Source: Sphingomonas faeni
GTDB taxonomy: Bacteria; Pseudomonadota; Alphaproteobacteria; Sphingomonadales; Sphingomonadaceae
Reading direction: 5' to 3'
Length of the DNA: 64,000 nt
Assembly (NCBI RefSeq): GCF_030817315.1
Contig: NZ_JAUSZF010000001.1
Location: 188,501 to 252,500, forward strand
Part shown: positions 1-8,392 of the stretch, piece after piece
Numbering within the stretch: position 1 is the stretch's first letter
Layout of the letters: every line of letters begins with the position of its first letter
The notes under the pieces: model-generated
Databases searched by the model: none
Seen by the model: the letters and a program-made list of their open reading frames with translations, nothing else
Told to the model about the DNA's origin: nothing
Program-made: the position numbers and the translations under genes

Positions 1-883
1 CGATCCGCGGGTCGAGCTCGGTAATATCCGCACCCATCATCCGCAAAGCCGTAACGATCCCGATCCGCGTCGGATTGAGCCCGACGTTGCGCACCACGAT
101 ATCCGAGCCCGGCACGATCGAAGCCGCCACCAGCCAGAAGGCCGACGAAGAAGGATCGCCCGGCACGACGATATCCTGCGGCTTCAGGTCCGCTTCGCCC
201 GTGATCGAGATGATCCGCCCGGCGTCCGTCTCCTCGACCGTCAGCTTCGCGCCGAACCCGGTCAGCATCCGCTCGCTATGATCGCGCGTCGCTACCGGCT
301 CGATCACCCTCGTAATCCCCGGCGTGTTGAGCCCCGCCAGCAAAATCGCCGACTTCACCTGCGCCGACGCGACCGGCAGCGTGTATTCGATCGGTACTGC
401 CGGGCACATCCCGCGCACCATTAACGGCAGCCGCCCGCCCGGCGACGACGTGATGTCCGCTCCCATCTGCGACAACGGTTCGATCACGCGCCCCATCGGC
501 CGCCCCGACAGCGAGGCGTCGCCAGTGAACGTGCAGGTGATCGGATGGCTCGACACGAGGCCCATCAGCAACCGCGTCGACGTCCCCGAATTGCCCATCT
601 CCAGCGCCGTCTCGGGCTGGAGCAACCCGCCCACACCCACACCGTCGACGACCCAGATGCCGTCCTCGCCACGCTCGATCGTCGCACCCATCGCGCGCAT
701 CGCCGCCGCGGTGGCAAGCACGTCCTCGCCCTCCAGCAGACCTTCGATCCGGCTGGTGCCGACCGCGAGGCTCGCGAACATCAAGGCGCGGTGGCTGATC
801 GACTTGTCGCCGGGGACCGCGATCGAACCGGTCAATGGACCGCGCGCGACGACGTCGAGCGGCTGGGGGAGGGGGTGTGCCAT
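1..883 (-). CDS. aroA: 3-phosphoshikimate 1-carboxyvinyltransferase (EPSP synthase), 3' end cut by window edge
   Basis: Transfers the enolpyruvyl group of PEP to shikimate-3-phosphate, the sixth step of the shikimate pathway, in the cytoplasm. About 294 residues are visible from an ATG at 883; the family is usually 430-450 residues, so the C-terminal third lies left of the window. The N-terminal substrate loop GDKSISHRAL (about residues 25-34) and the segment EMGNSGTSTRLLMG are clear EPSP synthase signatures. The start has only a weak Shine-Dalgarno sequence, but upstream codons have no family similarity. The gene is divergent from the TIGR02300 gene with about 100 bp between them. Confidence 0.93.
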   Translation of the reverse strand, partial: MAHPLPQPLDVVARGPLTGSIAVPGDKSISHRALMFASLAVGTSRIEGLLEGEDVLATAAAMRAMGATIERGEDGIWVVDGVGVGGLLQPETALEMGNSGTSTRLLMGLVSSHPITCTFTGDASLSGRPMGRVIEPLSQMGADITSSPGGRLPLMVRGMCPAVPIEYTLPVASAQVKSAILLAGLNTPGITRVIEPVATRDHSERMLTGFGAKLTVEETDAGRIISITGEADLKPQDIVVPGDPSSSAFWLVAASIVPGSDIVVRNVGLNPTRIGIVTALRMMGADITELDPRI

Positions 884-982
884 GGGGCCGGGCTTTTGAC
901 AGTGGCCTTGCGCTATGGCAAGGCGCGCCCACTTTGCGAGGGTATCCCCCCGCAATCCATTCATCCGAAAGGTTCTATCGGC

Positions 983-1309
983 ATGATCAAGCCGGAATGG
1001 GGCACGAAGCGTTCGTGCCCGAAATGCGCGACGCGTTTCTACGACCTCGAAAAAGCCGACCCCGTGACCTGCATCGAATGCGGGTATGCGTGGGAGCCCG
1101 AGCCCATCCTGAAGTCGAAGCAGCCGCTGCCGTTCGAGGTCGCCAAGCCCGACACCAAGAAGCCCGACGCGGACCTCGAGGGTGACGAGGAAGAGGACAT
1201 CGCCTCGATCACCGGCGAGGACGAAGAGCCCTCGGCGGACGACGAAGTCGATCTCGGCGGCGACGACGACCTCGGCGTCGAGACGCCGCAGGACGAGCAC
1301 GAGCGCTGA
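983..1309 (+). CDS. TIGR02300/FYDLN-acid family zinc-ribbon protein
   Basis: A 108-residue protein of unknown function. The N-terminus has two CxxC pairs (CPKC near residue 12 and CIEC near residue 30) around the family motif RFYDLEK, which together look like a zinc ribbon. Residues from about 60 onward are almost entirely Asp, Glu, Ser and Pro, giving a very acidic, probably disordered tail. This small alphaproteobacterial family often lies near aroA, as here. A role in nucleic-acid or protein binding is only a guess. Confidence 0.9.
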   Translation: MIKPEWGTKRSCPKCATRFYDLEKADPVTCIECGYAWEPEPILKSKQPLPFEVAKPDTKKPDADLEGDEEEDIASITGEDEEPSADDEVDLGGDDDLGVETPQDEHER

Positions 1310-1334
1310 TCCACAGCGACGTGTCGGAATAAAT

Positions 1335-1364
1335 TTGGCAGGCGGCATTTACGCCGCTTGCCAA
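1335..1364. terminator. hairpin after the TIGR02300 gene
   Basis: A 12-bp stem with one G-U pair (arms starting TTGGCA and ending TGCCAA) and a 6-nt loop lies 25 bp after the TIGR02300 stop codon. No U tract follows on the + strand, so it is a weak candidate terminator or RNA-stabilising hairpin. Confidence 0.4.
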
Positions 1365-1368
1365 CCCG

Positions 1369-1392
1369 GGCGGGTCCGGTTAGTGACCCGCC
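1369..1392. other. second hairpin just before tRNA-Ala
   Basis: Perfect 8-bp inverted repeat GGCGGGTC / GACCCGCC with an 8-nt loop, 13 bp upstream of the tRNA. It could mark transcript separation or tRNA leader processing. It may also simply be GC-rich background. Confidence 0.3.
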
Positions 1393-1405
1393 TCCCAACG
1401 GGAAT

Positions 1406-1481
1406 GGGGCCGTAGCTCAGCTGGGAGAGCGTTCGCATGGCATGCGAAAGGTCAGGGGTTCGATCCCCCTCGGCTCCACCA
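1406..1481 (+). tRNA. tRNA-Ala, anticodon GGC
   Basis: A 76-nt cloverleaf. The 7-bp acceptor stem is GGGGCCG paired with CGGCTCC, with one G-U pair. The D arm is GCTC..GAGC. The anticodon stem TTCGC/GCGAA encloses loop ATGGCAT, giving anticodon GGC, which reads GCC and GCU. The T arm is GGGGTTCGATCCCC. CCA is encoded at 1479-1481. Confidence 0.97.
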
Positions 1482-1525
1482 TTTCCGTTGATGACCGGTC
1501 CGCCGGGACAGCTTTTCAGATAGTT

Positions 1526-2421
1526 TCAGATGATACCGTCGGTGCCGATATGCGCCGCGCGCAGTTCGCTGAACGTCTCCTCGATCGCCGCGACCATGAC
1601 GCTTCCCTCGATGCGCGAGGCGGAATCGTTCGCCACCAGCAGGCCGACGCGGCGCGTCGGGTCGAAGCCGGTCAGCGGGATCATCGCGATGCCCTCGCTC
1701 GCAAAGCTCAGTGGCATGACCGTCATCCCCAACCCGGCACGGACATAGGTCAGCGCGCGGTCGTCGCTTACCGTGCGGGCGGCCATGAACGGGCGGACGC
1801 CGCGCGCGGTGAAGAAGCGGCTCGTTTCGGCCAGCGCTTCGCAGTGGCGGCGGACGATCATCGTCTCCTCCGCGACGTCGGCGACCGCGAGCGTGGCGCG
1901 ACCTACGAGGCGATGATCTTTCGCCACCGCGACCGCGAAACCCTCCTCGAACAGCACGCGTCCCCGCGCATCGTCGCCGATCGCGCCGAGCATCACGTCG
2001 ATCCGCGCCCGCGGTCGAGCAACGCGACGAGTTCGCTGCTGCGTCCTTCGACCACTTCGAGGCGTTCGATGGTGGAGGCTCGCCGCGCCCGGCCCAATGC
2101 GGCGGCGATCCAGGACGGCGGCAGCGTCGTCGCGACTCCGATGCGGACGAGCTTGGTCGGAGCCGTGTCTTGCAAATCCCGTTCGGCTGCGGCGAATTCG
2201 GCTTCAATTCGCCGCGCATGCACCGCGAACCGCGTACCCGAGGGGGTAAGTTCGATCCGCCGATTGTTACGCAGGAACAGCGTCTGGCCGAGCGATGCCT
2301 CCAGCTTGGCGATTCCGACCGACAGCGTCGGCTGCGAGATCCGGCACTGCGCGGCGGCACGCGTGAAATTGCCCTGGTCGACGACCGCCAGGAAATAGCG
2401 CAAAACATACCGTTCGATCAT
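1526..2421 (-). pseudogene. LysR-family transcriptional regulator, frameshifted
   Basis: Two overlapping frames together make one roughly 298-residue LysR protein. Frame one (2421 down to 1993) holds the winged helix-turn-helix, starting [20 protein letters not shown], and the start of the effector domain, then stops. Frame two (from about 2005 down to 1526) carries the rest of the effector domain. The switch is near 2003-2014 in a CCGCGCCCGCGG tract; one deleted or two inserted bases would explain it. It is divergent from the isovaleryl-CoA dehydrogenase gene, so it would be a natural regulator of that cluster if functional. Either a recent pseudogene or a sequencing error. Confidence 0.8.
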
Positions 2422-2529
2422 AGCGGGGCGACCATAGACGTGATCTATCGCATGTGTTCGGTCGTATCAATTTCTCTTGGGGGCCGCGACCGGGTATCAG
2501 GGGCGCAACACAAGGTCTGGAGAGGCTGC

Positions 2530-3696
2530 ATGATACCCGATTTCGATTTCGCGCTCGGCGAATCCGCGGACATGATCCGCGAGAGCACGCACCGCTTCGC
2601 CACCGACAAGATCGCGCCCTTGGCCGCGAAGATCGACGCCGACGACTGGTTCCCGCGCGAGCTGTGGCCGGCGATGGGCGAACTCGGGCTGCACGGCATC
2701 ACCGTCGAGGAAGAGTTTGGCGGCCTCGGCCTCGGCTATCTCGAACACGTCGTCGCGGTCGAGGAAGTCAGCCGCGCCTCCGCCTCGATCGGCCTCAGCT
2801 ACGGCGCGCATTCGAACCTCTGCGTCAACCAGATCCGCCGCTGGGGCAATCCCGAGCAGAAGGCGAAATACCTCCCCAAGCTCGTCTCGGGCGAGCATGT
2901 CGGCAGCCTCGCCATGTCCGAGGCGGGCGCCGGCTCCGACGTCGTCTCGATGAAGCTCAAGGCGGTAAAGACCGACACCGGCTACGTCCTCAACGGCACG
3001 AAATTCTGGATCACCAATGCGGCCTATGCCGACACTTTGGTCGTCTACGCGAAAACCGGCGAAGGCTCGCGCGGGATTACCGCGTTCCTGATCGAGAAGG
3101 ACATGTCCGGCTTCGCGATCGGCCAGAAGATCGACAAGATGGGTATGCGTGGGTCGCCCACCGCGGAACTCGTCTTCACCGATTGCGAAGTCCCGTTCGA
3201 GAACGTGATGGGCCCCGAGAATGGCGGCGTCGGCGTGCTGATGTCGGGCCTCGACTACGAGCGCGCGGTGCTGGCTGGCATCCAGCTCGGCATCATGCAG
3301 GCGTGCCTCGACGTCGTGATTCCCTATGTGCGTGAGCGGAAGCAGTTCGGGACGGCGATCGGCCAGTTCCAGCTGATCCAGGCGAAGGTCGCCGACATGT
3401 ACGTCGCGCTGAGTTCGGCGCGCGCATACGTCTATGCGGTCGCCAAGTCGTGCGACGCGGGCAAGACCACGCGGTTCGATGCGGCCGGCGCGATCCTGCT
3501 CGCAAGCGAGAGCGCGGTGAAGGTGTCGCTCGAATCGATCCAGGCACTAGGCGGGGCAGGGTACACCAAGGACTGGCCGGTCGAACGCTTCATGCGCGAC
3601 GCCAAGCTGCTCGACATTGGTGCTGGCACCAACGAGATCCGCCGCATGCTGATCGGCCGCGAACTCATCGGCGCCGCCCCCAAGGTGGCGCAGTGA
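2530..3696 (+). CDS. ivd: isovaleryl-CoA dehydrogenase (acyl-CoA dehydrogenase family)
   Basis: 388 residues, the normal length. It oxidises isovaleryl-CoA to 3-methylcrotonyl-CoA with FAD in leucine breakdown. Subclass evidence: the usual acyl-CoA dehydrogenase catalytic Glu in the YEG motif is missing (the protein has [10 protein letters not shown] near the C-terminus). Instead a Glu lies in [10 protein letters not shown] at residue 244, the position used by isovaleryl-CoA dehydrogenases. The segment MSEAGAGSD is the flavin/substrate loop. It is first in a run with the methylcrotonyl-CoA carboxylase genes, which perform the next step. Confidence 0.93.
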   Translation: MIPDFDFALGESADMIRESTHRFATDKIAPLAAKIDADDWFPRELWPAMGELGLHGITVEEEFGGLGLGYLEHVVAVEEVSRASASIGLSYGAHSNLCVNQIRRWGNPEQKAKYLPKLVSGEHVGSLAMSEAGAGSDVVSMKLKAVKTDTGYVLNGTKFWITNAAYADTLVVYAKTGEGSRGITAFLIEKDMSGFAIGQKIDKMGMRGSPTAELVFTDCEVPFENVMGPENGGVGVLMSGLDYERAVLAGIQLGIMQACLDVVIPYVRERKQFGTAIGQFQLIQAKVADMYVALSSARAYVYAVAKSCDAGKTTRFDAAGAILLASESAVKVSLESIQALGGAGYTKDWPVERFMRDAKLLDIGAGTNEIRRMLIGRELIGAAPKVAQ

Positions 3697-3706
3697 ACAT
3701 GACCGC

Positions 3707-3842
3707 AAATCCTCCCCGGAACGGGGAGGGGGACCGCGTAGCGGTGGAGGGGGATCACCCCGCACGTAACGCCGGCGGAAGCCCCCCTCCACCCTTCGCC
3801 CAAGCGGACGAACGGTCCCCCTCCCCGTGCCGGGGAGGATTT
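3707..3842. repeat. family 1 inverted-repeat element (ends ATCCTCCCC / GGGGAGGAT), copy a
   Basis: About 136 bp between ivd and mccB. The outer ends AAATCCTCCCC and GGGGAGGATTT are complementary, and inner blocks (GGGGACCGC / GCGTAGCGGT; CCCCTCC) add further stems. It shares its ends with the element at 18524-18649 and the single hairpin at 41027-41052. Its right end supplies the GGGGAGGA Shine-Dalgarno sequence of mccB. No coding capacity. Confidence 0.85.
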
Positions 3843-3844
3843 GC

Positions 3845-5446
3845 GTGACCGCCCCCGTCCTCACCTCCGCACTATCCCCCGACAGCGAAACCTTCCGCGC
3901 AAACGCAACCCACAATCGCGCCCTCGCCGAAACCCTCCGCGAAGACGTCGCCCGCACAGCCCTAGGCGGCAACGCCAAGTCCCGCGACCGCCACACCGCC
4001 CGCGGCAAGCTCCTCCCCCGAGACCGCGTAGAACGCCTCCTCGACCCCGGCTCGCCGTTCCTCGAGATCGGCCAGCTCGTCGCCAACGGCCTCTACGACG
4101 ACGAAGTCCCCGGCGCCGGCGTGATCGCCGGGATCGGCCGCGTCTCCGGCCGCCAGTGCATGATCCTGTGCAACGACGCGACGGTGAAGGGCGGCACCTA
4201 CTTCCCGCTGACCGTCAAGAAACACCTCCGCGCGCAGGAAATCGCGCAGGAGAACCGGCTCCCCTGCATCTACCTCGTCGACAGCGGCGGCGCGAACCTG
4301 CCGCACCAGGCGGAGGTCTTCCCCGACCGCGATCACTTCGGCCGCATCTTCTTCAACCAGGCGCAGATGTCCGCGCTCGGCATCCCGCAGATCGCCTGCG
4401 TCATGGGCAGCTGCACCGCCGGCGGCGCGTATGTCCCCGCGATGTCCGACGAGACGATCATCGTCCGCGGGCAGGGGACGATCTTCCTCGCCGGCCCCCC
4501 GCTCGTGAAGGCCGCGACCGGCGAAGTCATCTCCGCGGAAGAACTCGGCGGCGCCGACACGCACGGCCGCCGCTCGGGCGTCGTGGATCATGTCGCCGAG
4601 AACGACGAGCACGCGCTGACGATCGTCCGCGACATCGTCTCGACGCTGCAACCGCAGGCGCAGACCGCGGTGAATCTCCAGCAGCCCCGCCCGCCGAAAT
4701 TCGCCCCCGAAGAGCTGTACGGCATCGTCCCGAGCGACGTCCGCGCGCCCTACGACGTCCACGAAGTCATCGCGCGCCTCGTCGACGGCAGCGAGTTTCA
4801 CGAGTTCAAGGCACTCTACGGCACCAGCCTCGTCTGCGGCTTCGCGCATATCTGGGGCATCCCCGTCGCGATCCTCGTCAACAACGGCGTGCTGTTCAGC
4901 GAGAGCGCGCAAAAAGGCGCGCACTTCATCGAGCTCGCCTGCCAGCGAAAGATCCCGCTGCTGTTCCTCCAGAACATCTCGGGCTTCATGGTCGGCGGCA
5001 AGTACGAGGCGGAGGGCATCGCCAAACACGGTGCCAAGCTCGTCACCGCGGTGGCCACTGCGACCGTCCCGAAGATCACCGTCCTCATAGGCGGCAGCTT
5101 CGGCGCAGGTAATTACGGCATGTGCGGCCGCGCCTATTCCCCCCGCTTCCTGTTCACCTGGCCCAACAGCCGGATCAGCGTGATGGGCGGCGAGCAGGCG
5201 GCCTCGGTCCTCGCCACCGTTCACCGTGACGCCGAAAGCTGGACGCCCGAACAGGCCGAAGCCTTCAAGGCGCCCGTCCGCCAGAAATACGAGGACGAGG
5301 GCAACCCCTGGTACGCCACCGCGCAGCTGTGGGACGATGGCATTATCGATCCCGCCCAGACGCGAGACGTGCTCGGGTTGGCCTTTGCCGCGACGCTCAA
5401 CGCTCCCATCCCCGAACGCCCCGCGTTCGGCGTGTTCAGGATGTAA
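3845..5446 (+). CDS. mccB: methylcrotonyl-CoA carboxylase carboxyltransferase (beta) subunit
   Basis: 533 residues, family-typical. It transfers CO2 from carboxybiotin to 3-methylcrotonyl-CoA to give 3-methylglutaconyl-CoA. Two crotonase-fold carboxyltransferase halves are seen; [11 protein letters not shown] and the SARERVE-like start ([22 protein letters not shown]) are typical, as are [16 protein letters not shown] and [19 protein letters not shown]. The start is taken as GTG at 3845, because GGGGAGGA lies 5 bp upstream. An in-frame GTG at 3827 is inside the repeat and unlikely. A partner of the biotin-carrying subunit at 6093. Confidence 0.94.
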   Translation: MTAPVLTSALSPDSETFRANATHNRALAETLREDVARTALGGNAKSRDRHTARGKLLPRDRVERLLDPGSPFLEIGQLVANGLYDDEVPGAGVIAGIGRVSGRQCMILCNDATVKGGTYFPLTVKKHLRAQEIAQENRLPCIYLVDSGGANLPHQAEVFPDRDHFGRIFFNQAQMSALGIPQIACVMGSCTAGGAYVPAMSDETIIVRGQGTIFLAGPPLVKAATGEVISAEELGGADTHGRRSGVVDHVAENDEHALTIVRDIVSTLQPQAQTAVNLQQPRPPKFAPEELYGIVPSDVRAPYDVHEVIARLVDGSEFHEFKALYGTSLVCGFAHIWGIPVAILVNNGVLFSESAQKGAHFIELACQRKIPLLFLQNISGFMVGGKYEAEGIAKHGAKLVTAVATATVPKITVLIGGSFGAGNYGMCGRAYSPRFLFTWPNSRISVMGGEQAASVLATVHRDAESWTPEQAEAFKAPVRQKYEDEGNPWYATAQLWDDGIIDPAQTRDVLGLAFAATLNAPIPERPAFGVFRM

Positions 5447-5450
5447 CCCG

Positions 5451-5933
5451 ATGGTCCTGTTGTCATTTTTGCTCGCCGCCGGCCAGATCACCCCGGTCCA
5501 GCCGATCGTCAAAGGCACCGGCCTGCCGCCCGCGGTAATGACCGAAGAGGCCGGCGTCATGGTCCCGATCGACGCGCTCTTCGCCGCGCTCGCCGCCCGC
5601 GACGGCCAGGCGATCCTCGCGCAGGTCCGCCCCGACGGCGGCGCAACCGTCGCCGAGGAAAAGCCCGACGGCACGCGCTCGGTCCGCCGTACGAGCTGGA
5701 CCGAGTTCGCCGCCAGCCTGAAACCCGGCCCCGAGCGCTACGCCGAACGCCTCACCGATCCCGCAATCGACGTCGACGGCGACATTGCGATGGTCTGGTC
5801 GCCCTACGTCTTCACGATCGACGGCAAGGTCGCGCACTGCGGCACCGACCATTTCGACATGGTTCGCGAAGCTGGCCGCTGGAAGATCGCCAACATCACC
5901 TGGTCGAAGCGGACCACCGGATGCGCGAACTGA
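5451..5933 (+). CDS. NTF2-like/SnoaL-type small protein (DUF4440-like)
   Basis: 160 residues, beginning 4 bp after mccB and in the same orientation. A hydrophobic N-terminus (MVLLSFLLAAGQ) may be a signal peptide. The rest fits an NTF2-like fold: a helix with LFAALAARDGQAIL, a central sheet, and a C-terminal strand pair with HCGTDHFDMVREAGRWKIANITW, the hallmark end of the DUF4440/lumazine-binding-like group. The function is unknown. Its place inside the leucine cluster suggests co-transcription, not necessarily a catalytic role. Confidence 0.8.
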   Translation: MVLLSFLLAAGQITPVQPIVKGTGLPPAVMTEEAGVMVPIDALFAALAARDGQAILAQVRPDGGATVAEEKPDGTRSVRRTSWTEFAASLKPGPERYAERLTDPAIDVDGDIAMVWSPYVFTIDGKVAHCGTDHFDMVREAGRWKIANITWSKRTTGCAN

Positions 5934-6092
5934 GATGCTCTGTCCTACACCGCCCGCACTGGCCTATGCTGGGATCGCCATGCTGAAACAGCCGATCCCG
6001 TCCGCCGAAACCCGACCCCGCGACGCCATTTCCAACACGAAGTATACATCGCGTGGGCGTCTATACTTTCTATACTTCACTCGGCTGAACCG

Positions 6093-7931
6093 ATGATCGA
6101 ATCGCTCCTGATTGCCAACCGCGGCGAGATCGCCTGCCGCATAATCCGCACCGCGCGGGCGCTCGGCATCCGCACCGTCGCGGTCTATTCGGACGCCGAC
6201 GCGAACGCGCTTCACGTCCGCCAGGCCGATGAAGCCGTGCACATCGGTGCATCCCCGGCGCGCGAAAGCTACCTCGTCGGCGACCGTATCATCGCAGCCG
6301 CGAAGCAGACCGGCGCCGAGGCTATCCACCCCGGCTACGGTTTCCTCTCGGAGAACGCCGACTTCGCCCAAGCCGTACTCGACGCCGGCCTGATCTGGGT
6401 CGGTCCCAACCCCGACAGCATCCGCGCGATGGGCCTCAAGGACGCCGCCAAACAGCGCATGATCGCCGCCGGCGTCCCCGTCACCCCCGGCTATCTAGGC
6501 GAGGATCAATCCCCCGAACGCCTCAAGGACGAGGCGGATTCGATCGGCTACCCCGTCCTCATCAAGGCGGTCGCCGGCGGCGGCGGCAAGGGCATGCGTC
6601 GCGTCGACACCGCCGCCGAGTTCGCCGACGCGCTCGTATCGTGCCAGCGCGAGGCGGCATCCTCGTTCGGCAACACCGACGTCCTGATCGAGAAATACAT
6701 CCTCTCGCCGCGCCACATCGAGGTGCAGGTTTTCGGCGACAGCCACGGCAACGTCGTCCACCTGTTCGAACGCGACTGCTCGCTCCAGCGCCGCCACCAG
6801 AAGGTGATCGAGGAAGCCCCCGCACCCGGCATGGACGAAGCGACCCGCGAAGCGATCTGCGCTGCCGCTGTAAAGGCGGCCAAGGCGGTCGATTACATCG
6901 GCGCCGGCACGATCGAGTTCATCGCCGACGCCAGCGAAGGCCTCCGCGCCGACCGTATCTGGTTCATGGAAATGAACACGCGGTTGCAGGTCGAGCACCC
7001 GGTCACCGAAGAGATTACCGGCCAGGACCTCGTCGAATGGCAGCTCCGCGTTGCGAGCAGCGAGCCTTTGCCGAAACGTCAGGATGAGCTGGCGATCGAC
7101 GGCTGGGCGATGGAAGCACGGCTCTATGCCGAGGATCCCGCCAAGGGGTTCCTGCCCTCCATCGGCACGCTCGAACGCTTCGATCTCGGCGCCACCGCCC
7201 GCGTCGATACCGGGGTAGAGCAGGACGCGGAAATCTCGCCCTTCTACGACCCGATGATCGCCAAGGTGATCGCCTGGGGCGAAGACCGCGAGACCGCACG
7301 CGAAGCCTTGGCGGACGCGCTCGACGGCGCAGTCGTCTGGCCGGTGCGATCCAATGCGGGGTTCCTGGTCGAGGCGCTCGACCACCCCGACTTCGTTGCC
7401 GGCACGCTCGACACCGGATTGATCGCCCGCGAAGGCGACGCGCTCATGCCGCCGACGCATCCCACCGAAGAGGCTTTGGCCGAAGCTGCCGGGGCGCTCG
7501 TATGCGCCGATCCGATTGCGGGCTTCCGCCTCAACGCAGCCCCCCGCCGCAGCGCGACGTTCCTGCTCGACGGCGAACCGGTCGAGGTCGAACTCGACGG
7601 ACAGGCCGGGACGATGCCGCCGTTCGAAGACGTACTGATCTCCGAAGCTGGCCAGACCTGGCAGCTGAAGCCCTGGCGTGCATCGGGCGTGGCGGCTGGC
7701 GCTGCTGCGGACGGAGCGATCCTCTCCCCCATGCCCGGCCGCATCATCGCGGTCGACGTCGCGGCGGGCGATGCAGTCACCAAAGGCCAGAAACTCGTCA
7801 CGCTCGAAGCAATGAAGATGGAACACTCCCTGACCGCACCGTTCGACGGCATTGTTGCGGACCTCAACGCAATCGAGGGCGGGCAGGTGACCGAGGGCAC
7901 GATGCTCGTCCGCATCGAGAAGGACTCCTGA
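6093..7931 (+). CDS. mccA: methylcrotonyl-CoA carboxylase biotin carboxylase/biotin carrier (alpha) subunit
   Basis: 612 residues. Order: biotin carboxylase domain starting LLIANRGEIACRIIRTARAL, ATP-grasp glycine loop VAGGGGKGMRRV, the EMNTRLQVEHPVTE motif, a middle region, and a C-terminal biotinyl domain with EAMKMEHS. The biotin-accepting lysine is residue 575. It carboxylates biotin with ATP and bicarbonate and hands CO2 to MccB. Other biotin-dependent acyl-CoA carboxylases (propionyl, geranyl) look alike; the ivd and mccB context favours methylcrotonyl-CoA. The stop overlaps the next start (TGATG). Confidence 0.92.
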   Translation: MIESLLIANRGEIACRIIRTARALGIRTVAVYSDADANALHVRQADEAVHIGASPARESYLVGDRIIAAAKQTGAEAIHPGYGFLSENADFAQAVLDAGLIWVGPNPDSIRAMGLKDAAKQRMIAAGVPVTPGYLGEDQSPERLKDEADSIGYPVLIKAVAGGGGKGMRRVDTAAEFADALVSCQREAASSFGNTDVLIEKYILSPRHIEVQVFGDSHGNVVHLFERDCSLQRRHQKVIEEAPAPGMDEATREAICAAAVKAAKAVDYIGAGTIEFIADASEGLRADRIWFMEMNTRLQVEHPVTEEITGQDLVEWQLRVASSEPLPKRQDELAIDGWAMEARLYAEDPAKGFLPSIGTLERFDLGATARVDTGVEQDAEISPFYDPMIAKVIAWGEDRETAREALADALDGAVVWPVRSNAGFLVEALDHPDFVAGTLDTGLIAREGDALMPPTHPTEEALAEAAGALVCADPIAGFRLNAAPRRSATFLLDGEPVEVELDGQAGTMPPFEDVLISEAGQTWQLKPWRASGVAAGAAADGAILSPMPGRIIAVDVAAGDAVTKGQKLVTLEAMKMEHSLTAPFDGIVADLNAIEGGQVTEGTMLVRIEKDS

Positions 7932-8392
7932 TGGCAGGCCGCTATTACGACGACTGGAGCATCGGCGACCGGATCGAGCACGAGATCCGCCGCACTGTGA
8001 CCGAGACGGACAATCTCCTGTTCTCGACGATGACGCACAACCCGCAGCCGCTCCACCTCGATATCGAGGCGGCCAAGGCGAGCGAGTTCGGCCGGATCCT
8101 CGTCAACGGTACCTTCACCTTCGCGCTGATGGTCGGGCTGTCGGTGGGCGAGACGACGCTCGGCACGCTCGTCGCCAATCTCGGCTACGACAAGCTGGTG
8201 CATCCGAAACCCGTGTTCATCGGCGACACGATGCGCTGCCAGACCGAGGTGACCGACCTCAAGCCCAGCAAGTCGCGCCCGAACGCAGGCATCGTCACCT
8301 TCACGCACCGGCTGATCAACCAGCGCGACGAGATCGTTTGCCAATGCCTGCGCACCGCCCTGATCGAGCGGCGCGCTGGCGTTCCTCAGTGA
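7931..8392 (+). CDS. MaoC-family (hot-dog fold) dehydratase/hydratase
   Basis: 153 residues overlapping the mccA stop by one base, so almost certainly translationally coupled. The hot-dog hydratase signature is [11 protein letters not shown] (about residues 32-42), followed by [14 protein letters not shown]. MaoC enzymes hydrate or dehydrate enoyl-CoA thioesters. A possible role is the methylglutaconyl-CoA hydratase step, otherwise absent here, but this is inference from position. The 3' end overlaps the convergent IlvD/Edd gene by 7 bp. Confidence 0.88.
   Translation: MAGRYYDDWSIGDRIEHEIRRTVTETDNLLFSTMTHNPQPLHLDIEAAKASEFGRILVNGTFTFALMVGLSVGETTLGTLVANLGYDKLVHPKPVFIGDTMRCQTEVTDLKPSKSRPNAGIVTFTHRLINQRDEIVCQCLRTALIERRAGVPQ

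Noticed and set aside
3962..5674. 570-codon minus-strand frame opposite mccB
   Set aside because: Antisense shadow of a confidently identified gene; composition rich in Arg, Asp, Gly and Val with no family signature.
6060..6077. Two tandem copies of TCTATACTT upstream of mccA
   Set aside because: Only two 9-bp units, no inverted symmetry and no known operator; too weak to call a site.
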